Positions 59,284-64,000 of a stretch of 64,000 bases of DNA are shown here, in pieces. This DNA comes from VFJZ01 sp046598415. Its GTDB lineage: Bacteria; Actinomycetota; Thermoleophilia; Gaiellales; F1-60-MAGs149. A model generated the notes under the pieces. The model worked only from the letters and a program-made list of their open reading frames with translations, was not told the DNA's origin and did not search any database. Each line of letters begins with the position of its first letter. Position 1 is the first letter of the stretch. The stretch covers positions 1 through 64,000 of the forward strand of contig JBKJIG010000139.1 of assembly GCA_046598415.1 (NCBI GenBank), given 5' to 3'. The position numbers were made by a program, and so were the translations under genes.

Positions 59284-60470
59284 TCGGATCTGCCGTCGCC
59301 GTGGTGGTGGCGGCGGCGATCACGGGCGCCCTGCTGGTGTCGATGGAGCAACCGCGCGACGAGATCGCCGTGCTGCTGGCCGTGCTGGTGGCGATCGCCT
59401 TCGCGTGGCTCGCGATGACGCACCTGATGACGGTGCGACCGGTCGCCGGGTCGCTGCGCCGGCACTACGCCGCCGGCGTGATCGGCGCGGTCGGGCTCGT
59501 CCTCGCATCGGCGCTCGCCGGCACGCGGCTGATGGTCGTGTCGCGGCGCGAGGCCGAGATCGTGGCGGTGATGCTGGTGTTCTCGGTGATCGTCGCTCTC
59601 CGCGTCGCGAGCCTGCTGTCCGGGCACGCGGCTGCGCAGATCACCCGGCTGGGCGAGCGGCTCGGGCGCCTGGCCGCCGGCCGCGGCGCGGACGAGCCGG
59701 TGCCGGAGACGGGCCCCCGCGAGCTGGCCGATCTGGCGATCGCAGCCAATGCGATGGCGCGAGATCTGGCGGCGTCCGACCGGGCGCGGCGCGAGCTGGT
59801 GGCGGCCGTGTCGCACGACCTGCGCACGCCGATCGCCTCACTCGGTCTGCTGGTCGACGCCGTGGCGGACGGTGTCGTCACGTCGCCGGAGGAGATCGCC
59901 GACTACCAGGCGCGGATGCGCGTGCATCTCAGCCATCTGCGCGAGCTCGTCGACGACCTGTTCGAGCTGGCGCGCATCGACGCCGGCGACGTCGCGTGGG
60001 AGCGTGTTCCGGTCGCAGTCGCCGAGCTGGTCGAGGAGACCGCCGAGGCGTTCCGGCCCGCGGCCGACGAACGCAGCGTGACGCTGGCCGAGCGCGTCCA
60101 GGCCGGGCTGCCGCCGGTCGCCGCCAGCCCCGAGCGGCTGCAGCGCGTGCTGTTCAACCTCCTCGAGAACGCCGTCGCCCACGCGCCCGTCGGCGGCTCC
60201 GTGACGCTGACGGCCGACGGCCAGAACGGCGAGGTGCGGTTCGAGATCGCCGACACGGGCACCGGCATCGCGGCCGCCGATGCGGCGCGCGTGTTCGACC
60301 GCTTCTACCGCGGCGGCGACGACGCCTCGCGGCCCGTCGGCGGCGCCGGACTGGGGCTCGCGATCGCCCGCGCGATCGTGGAGGCGCACGGCGGTCGCAT
60401 CTGGGTCGCGAACCCCGGTGAGCCCGGCGCGCGGATGGCCTTCACGGTGCCGGTGCATTCCCCCGTTTGA
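59253..60470 (+). CDS. Sensor histidine kinase with four membrane segments
   Basis: 405 residues. Membrane segments at about 11-30, 37-55, 72-92 and 102-122, with almost no periplasmic part, so it senses something in or near the membrane. HAMP-like linker, H-box VAAVSHDLRTPIASLG (phospho-His188), ATPase motifs LLENAVAHAP, DTGTGIA, FDRFYRG and GAGLGLAIA. ATG 59253 was chosen; it overlaps the response-regulator gene. Confidence 0.9.
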   Translation: MGRRLQARGVVGSAVAVVVAAAITGALLVSMEQPRDEIAVLLAVLVAIAFAWLAMTHLMTVRPVAGSLRRHYAAGVIGAVGLVLASALAGTRLMVVSRREAEIVAVMLVFSVIVALRVASLLSGHAAAQITRLGERLGRLAAGRGADEPVPETGPRELADLAIAANAMARDLAASDRARRELVAAVSHDLRTPIASLGLLVDAVADGVVTSPEEIADYQARMRVHLSHLRELVDDLFELARIDAGDVAWERVPVAVAELVEETAEAFRPAADERSVTLAERVQAGLPPVAASPERLQRVLFNLLENAVAHAPVGGSVTLTADGQNGEVRFEIADTGTGIAAADAARVFDRFYRGGDDASRPVGGAGLGLAIARAIVEAHGGRIWVANPGEPGARMAFTVPVHSPV

Positions 60471-60485
60471 ACCTGCACCGGGCCG

Positions 60486-61196
60486 TCACCGATATTCGGG
60501 GTTGGGATGGTCGAAGCGCGCGCCGGCGTCCCATGCAGTGCGCTGGTTGCCGTGCGCCGGAATCCCGCCCGCGCGTTTGATCATCGCCGCCAGGTGCATC
60601 AGGTTCCAGGCCATGAAGGTGGTGTTGCGGCGCGTGAATTCGTTCTCGGAGCCGCCGCTGTCGGGGTCGGCGTAGCTCGGCCCGGGGCCGGCCTCGCCGA
60701 TCCATCCACAGTCGGCCTGAGGCGGAATCACGTACCCGAGATGTTGCAGCGAGTAGAGGAGGTTCATCGCGACGTGCTTGATGCCGTCCTCGTTCCCGGT
60801 CACGACGACGCCGCCGACGCGGCCGTAGTAGATCCACTGGCCCTGCTCGTTGAGCTGGCCGGAGTAGCCGTAGAGGCGCTCGATGACCCGCGTGCAGACG
60901 CTGGACTTGTCGCCGAGCCAGATCGGCGAACCGATGATCAGGATGTCCGAGTCGAACACGCGGCGCTGGATCGCCGGCCAGTCGTCGTTCACGAAGCCGT
61001 GCTCCGTCATGTCGGGTTGCACGCCGGGCGGGATGTCGTGATCGACCGCTCGGACCTCGTCCACCGCGACGCCGTTGCTGCGCATGATGCTGATCGCGTT
61101 ATCCATCAGCCGCTGCGTGTTCGAGACCTCCGGCGCGGGCTTCAAGGTGCAGTTGATGAACAGCGCTCGGAGGTCGGAGAAATCATGACTCGTCAT
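60486..61196 (-). CDS. Flavodoxin-fold NAD(P)H-dependent FMN reductase-like protein
   Basis: 236 residues. The flavodoxin-type FMN-binding signature is visible at the N-terminus (ALFINCTLKPAPEVSNTQRLM), with GSPIWLGDKSSVC and VVVTGNEDGIKHVAMNLLYSL following. It reduces flavins, quinones or nitro compounds with NAD(P)H. ATG 61196; an upstream ATG at 61232 is possible. 3' end convergent with the kinase. Confidence 0.85.
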   Translation of the reverse strand: MTSHDFSDLRALFINCTLKPAPEVSNTQRLMDNAISIMRSNGVAVDEVRAVDHDIPPGVQPDMTEHGFVNDDWPAIQRRVFDSDILIIGSPIWLGDKSSVCTRVIERLYGYSGQLNEQGQWIYYGRVGGVVVTGNEDGIKHVAMNLLYSLQHLGYVIPPQADCGWIGEAGPGPSYADPDSGGSENEFTRRNTTFMAWNLMHLAAMIKRAGGIPAHGNQRTAWDAGARFDHPNPEYR

Positions 61197-61348
61197 CGCG
61201 CGATACTCGCGCATGCCGGCGGTGGCGTCCACCGCGTCCGTCGATCTGTTCGCGTCTGTTCCGGGTGATCTCGGGGCGGCTCCGACCCGTGTTGACGCGG
61301 CCCCGCGGGCGGCGTAATGTCGAACCCCCGAAGAGAAGGGAGCTCGAG

Positions 61349-61633
61349 ATGTCGCTCGTTCGCGCCGTCACCTTCGAAGGCGTATCCGCGGAGCGCGTCG
61401 CCAACCTCGTGAACCAGATCGAGAGTGGTGATCGTCCGGAGGGCGTGACCGTGACGGAGATGATGATGCTCCACGACGCGGCCAACGCGCGGGCGGTGGT
61501 ATTGCAGTTCTTCGAGAACGACGCGGACTACGCTCGCGGCGAGGCGGTCTTCGCGGCAATGCCCGCCGCCGAGACGCCCGGTACGCGTGCATCGGTCGAT
61601 CGCTACACGCTGGCGGTGCGCTCCACCTCGTAG
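61349..61633 (+). CDS. Small conserved hypothetical protein
   Basis: 94 residues, GGGAG ribosome site before the ATG at 61349. Ferredoxin-like composition: SLVRAVTFEGVSAERVANLV, VTEMMMLHDAANARAVVLQFF, DADYARGEAVFAAMP. Resembles small dimeric alpha-beta-barrel (antibiotic-biosynthesis-monooxygenase-like) proteins; function not known. Confidence 0.65.
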   Translation: MSLVRAVTFEGVSAERVANLVNQIESGDRPEGVTVTEMMMLHDAANARAVVLQFFENDADYARGEAVFAAMPAAETPGTRASVDRYTLAVRSTS

Positions 61634-61978
61634 CGAGGATCGCCGCGCTCGGAGGCCCGGTCGGCATTCTCGTCTGCAGCGCCGGGATCGAGGCGCCGAA
61701 CGCGCTCGTCGACCTGTCGCTCGACGACTGGCAGCGGGTGATCGGCATGAACCTGACCGGCCCGTTCCTCTGCGCGCGACGCTTCGCCCGCGATCTGATC
61801 GAGGTCGGCGAGAAGCTCGGGCGGACGCTCCGGCAGATTCCCCTGGGGTCGGCTCGGCACTGCCGAGGAGCTCGCGGACGCGATCGCGTGGCTGTGCGGG
61901 CCGGACGCCTCCTACGTCGTCGGCACGACGTCGTTCGTCGATGGCGGCATGACGCTCTACCCGAGCGTCGTCCCCTGA
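61634..61978 (+). pseudogene. Remnant of a short-chain dehydrogenase/reductase
   Basis: Pieces of an SDR are recognisable: VGILVCSAGIEAPNALVDLS and WQRVIGMNLTGPFLCARRFA in one frame, then a break, then in another frame GTAEELADAIAWLCGPDASY and VVGTTSFVDGGMTLYPSVVP up to the stop codon at 61978. The N-terminal NAD-binding loop and the catalytic Tyr-Lys part are missing, so a deletion and a frameshift have inactivated it. Confidence 0.75.
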
Positions 61979-62152
61979 TGCGCGAGCCGCGGCGCCCCTC
62001 TGTCAGAAGATCGGTCCGGAAGCAGACGACCGAGCGCGGATAGACCCGGCGCCGCGCAGGACATACGGATAGGGTCGCGTCGGGAAATCATCTTCCGTCT
62101 CCGCGCGGGTAGAGGGAGGCCGGCGGGGTCACGGCTCGGCTCCCGGATCGCA
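61979..62152. other. 174-bp gap with no recognised feature
   Basis: Between the SDR remnant and the STAS gene (minus). No gene, hairpin or promoter that stands out. Confidence 0.3.
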
Positions 62153-62584
62153 TCAGCCTGCGGAAGGAAAGGCGCGGCGGCGCACTGCGCGCCAACCTTG
62201 CTCGAGGTCTGTCGCCCGTTCGACGGCGGCGATCGCCGCATCACGCGTCGGAAACGACGCGAACATCGCGCCGATCCCGCTCACCGCGAGCGACCGATCG
62301 ACCGTCCCGTGCACGCCGGCGAGTACCACGGCGGCATCGGGATCCTGTTGGAGCGGCGCGATCGCCAGCAGCAGCGATCCCATCGCCATGCTGTCGAGAA
62401 ACGATGCGGCGGACAGGTCGATCACGAGATGCCGGTGACGATCTGCGATGATCGCGGCGATCTCCAATTCGAGCTGGGCCGCGAACTCGAGGTCGAGATC
62501 GCCGTCAACGACGATGGCTGCCCCGTGTTCGGAGAACGGTTCGCTCGTGACCACCCGCGGTGTCACGAGCTCACGATGGGACAC
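62153..62584 (-). CDS. STAS-domain protein (anti-anti-sigma factor-like)
   Basis: 143 residues. The STAS core is IVVDGDLDLEFAAQLELEIA and HLVIDLSAASFLDSMAMGSLL, the position of the phospho-Ser in anti-anti-sigma factors (DSMAMG region). Such proteins release sigma factors from anti-sigma proteins. No partner kinase is in the window. GTG start at 62584. Confidence 0.8.
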   Translation of the reverse strand: MSHRELVTPRVVTSEPFSEHGAAIVVDGDLDLEFAAQLELEIAAIIADRHRHLVIDLSAASFLDSMAMGSLLLAIAPLQQDPDAAVVLAGVHGTVDRSLAVSGIGAMFASFPTRDAAIAAVERATDLEQGWRAVRRRAFPSAG

Positions 62585-62674
62585 ATCAGGCCTCCTATTG
62601 GCGCTCGAGAACGCGGATTAGGGGATCGCGCACTCCAACGAAGCGCGCGACTGGGCCCATCTCGGAAAAAGCAC

Positions 62675-62697
62675 GTGACCGCCGACTCGGCGGTCAC
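62675..62697 (-). terminator. Intrinsic terminator facing the minus strand without an upstream minus-strand gene
   Basis: GTGACCGCCGA (62675-62685) pairs perfectly with TCGGCGGTCAC (62687-62697). On the minus strand it is followed by GTGCTTTTTCC, a good T-run. The genes to its right are on the plus strand, so it would stop an antisense or unrecognised transcript. Confidence 0.5.
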
Positions 62698-62857
62698 GCG
62701 TCGCACGACAGTAGACGCTCTCTTCTGCGGTTTCAAGGCGAAGTTGCGCGATCGGCCGGCGGGCACGTCGCCGATCCTCACCAAACCGCTTTCGGAAGCC
62801 GCGACCCTCTCCAGCTTCAAACGCAGATCAAAGGCCTGGGTCGGGGCACGCCCGCTC

Positions 62858-63073
62858 ATGTTGAGTCGGGCGCTTCGCCGTGCAGGTCTCCGTGGCTGGC
62901 ATCTTCATGCGTGCTCCAGCGCGACCATCGGTCTGTGTATCGGCTTGTGGATTCGCGCGAAGGCCGTGGATCAGGACGAGCGCGGCAACGCCGAGCGGCG
63001 GCCGCTGTTCGTCCGGCTCTGGCCACCCACGCTCTGGCTCGTCGGCGACTCGCTGGAACGACGCGACGTGTAG
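62858..63073 (+). CDS. Small conserved hypothetical protein
   Basis: 71 residues. The tail SSATIGLCIGLWIRAKAVDQ and FVRLWPPTLWLVGDSLERRD is well formed and overlaps the next start by one base. No family known to me. The ATG at 62858 is one option; there is no strong ribosome site. Confidence 0.5.
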   Translation: MLSRALRRAGLRGWHLHACSSATIGLCIGLWIRAKAVDQDERGNAERRPLFVRLWPPTLWLVGDSLERRDV

Positions 63074-63606
63074 TGGCGCGCGTCAGTCGGCATCACCAGA
63101 TCACGACCGCCCTGACCTGGCCGGTGGGCATCGCGATCACGGCCTGGGCGTACCTCTGGCGCACGACGCCGATCCACCGCCGCGAGACGGTCGGCACGGC
63201 TCCCGACAACCGGGCACCCAGGCTGGGGTCACGGGTCGATCTCACGGAGATTCAGGTACCCGCGAGCGGCGTCGGGCCGCTGTTCCATCGTCGTTACCAC
63301 GCTCGGATACGGAACCCGACGCTGGACGCGAAGGAGGTGATCGCGCGTATCGCCCGCGACCCGAACGTGGTCGCGCCGGCCAGCTTCGCACGCTTCGTCA
63401 AGACGCACGGTCAGACTCGAGTTCTCGAGATCGGCGACGAGTACGTCGTCCGGATGCCCGGGCCGTGGGGCGGTCCGGTCCGCGTGGTCGACCGCGATCC
63501 GCAGTCGTTTCGCCCCGCCACGCTCGACGGGCACCTCGAAGCTGGCCAGATCGAGTTTCGTGCAAGCGGCGCGGACACGGCTGGAGTTCTCGATCGAGTC
63601 GTGTGA
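63073..63606 (+). CDS. Unrecognised protein with C-terminal GHLEAGQIEFR motif
   Basis: 177 residues, GTG start. An N-terminal hydrophobic segment (TALTWPVGIAITAWAYLW) may anchor it. The C-terminal domain (residues ~75-177) contains PNVVAPASFARFVKTHGQTR, RMPGPWGGPVRVVDRDPQSF and TLDGHLEAGQIEFRA, the pattern of a conserved actinobacterial SRPBCC/DUF1990-like family, to my recollection. Function unknown. Confidence 0.6.
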   Translation: MARVSRHHQITTALTWPVGIAITAWAYLWRTTPIHRRETVGTAPDNRAPRLGSRVDLTEIQVPASGVGPLFHRRYHARIRNPTLDAKEVIARIARDPNVVAPASFARFVKTHGQTRVLEIGDEYVVRMPGPWGGPVRVVDRDPQSFRPATLDGHLEAGQIEFRASGADTAGVLDRVV

Positions 63607-63670
63607 CCCAGGGCTGGCTTCGAGTCCTCTTTTTGCCCGCTCTTAACCTTGTCCGTGCGAACGTGATTCA

Positions 63671-64000
63671 GTGCCTGCCGGACACGCCAACCGCTCTGCA
63701 CGGACTTCGGGCGGTTCGGCGTTCGTCGCCGCCGGATCGCCTGCGACCGTCCGCGTCGTCGTCGCCGAACCAGCTTCGTCCTTCCGCAGCCGCATCGGCG
63801 GCATCCTCGCCCGGGACGCTGGCTTCGACGTCGCGGCCGTCGGCTCATCGGAGGGGCTCGTCAGGGCGTGCGCGTTCCATCCGCCGGACGTCGCGCTCGT
63901 CGCGATGAACCTGCCGTCGGACGGCGGTATCGCAACGACGGGGCGACTGCGGGAGGTGGCGCCAAGCGTGCGCATCATGATGTGGATCGACGCATCGGAC
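63671..64000 (+). CDS. Receiver-domain protein lacking the phosphoacceptor (3' end outside window)
   Basis: At least 110 residues, GTG start at 63671. A CheY-like receiver is seen from residue ~28: VRVVVAEPASSFRSRIGGIL ... PPDVALVAMNLPSDGGIATT. At the place of the conserved phosphoacceptor Asp (usually VLLDLNLP) there is Ala (LVAMNLP), and the first acidic pair is reduced to one Glu. So it is probably not phosphorylated in the usual way. Confidence 0.7.
   Translation, partial: MPAGHANRSARTSGGSAFVAAGSPATVRVVVAEPASSFRSRIGGILARDAGFDVAAVGSSEGLVRACAFHPPDVALVAMNLPSDGGIATTGRLREVAPSVRIMMWIDASD

Noticed and set aside
63610..63640. tRNA T-arm-like sequence CTTCGAGTCCTC
   Set aside because: No acceptor stem, D-arm or anticodon arm around it.
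1..64000. CRISPR array, prophage or insertion sequence
   Set aside because: No regularly spaced identical repeats, no transposase or phage genes; the dispersed palindromes are isolated pairs, not an array.

Overview
The window is about 70% G+C. Genes are tightly packed with many 1-13 bp overlaps, GTG starts are common, and several genes carry a TANNNT hexamer 6-9 nt before the start codon (leaderless style). Together with an actinobacterial phosphatidylinositol pathway (CDP-alcohol phosphotransferase plus inositol-3-phosphate synthase) and PucR/IclR/TetR regulators, this points to an Actinomycetota chromosome. A deep-branching class such as Thermoleophilia is my best guess, by inference only. 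I see no rRNA, tRNA, CRISPR array, prophage or intact insertion sequence.

Layout. 1-782 (minus): the start of a pyridine nucleotide-disulfide oxidoreductase whose first redox cysteine codon is an in-frame TGA, with two hairpins right behind it; this is a candidate selenoprotein. 804-3478: a phosphatidylinositol module (PAP2-type phosphatase, CDP-alcohol phosphotransferase, inositol-3-phosphate synthase). 3538-9318: a CHAT-protease cassette (two paralogous small proteins, a sigma factor, a TPR-CHAT caspase-like protein) beside a subtilase without a signal peptide and a second sigma factor. 9355-16848: a glycosyltransferase-PHP fusion, a degenerate uracil-DNA-glycosylase relative, a membrane/Rossmann fusion, an exported propeller-like protein, a TrmA/RlmD RNA methyltransferase and an MFS transporter.

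16897-29147 looks like a catabolic island for an N-methylated amine or related nitrogen compound. It has a DAO-type FAD oxidoreductase, PucR and IclR regulators, a split glutamate synthase of N-methylglutamate-synthase layout (FMN domain, GXGXG domain, class II amidotransferase), a glutamine-synthetase-like ligase, an undescribed 151-residue companion and an acyl-CoA-dehydrogenase-like flavoprotein. An amino-acid permease (30908-32407), a flavin reductase and a betaine/carnitine-type Rieske oxygenase (38952-40040) lie further on and may feed it. A 17-bp palindrome links the IclR/PucR promoter region with the oxidoreductase promoter.

33545-49867 holds signalling and housekeeping genes: a diguanylate cyclase, an amino-acid dehydrogenase, a rhomboid protease, a PlsC acyltransferase, a two-component system with a divergent secreted protein, a frameshifted membrane protein, a DHA2 efflux pump with its TetR regulator, and several GNAT acetyltransferases. 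49963-64000 holds a probably transferred 2-oxoglutarate oxygenase, a sugar/glycosyltransferase cluster, an ABC/FtsX exporter, a metallophosphoesterase lipoprotein, a second two-component system, a flavodoxin-fold reductase, an SDR remnant, a STAS protein and a receiver domain without its phosphoacceptor.

Four intergenic regions carry the same element: two 13-bp palindromes GGGGTCWGACCCC separated by exactly 15 bp.
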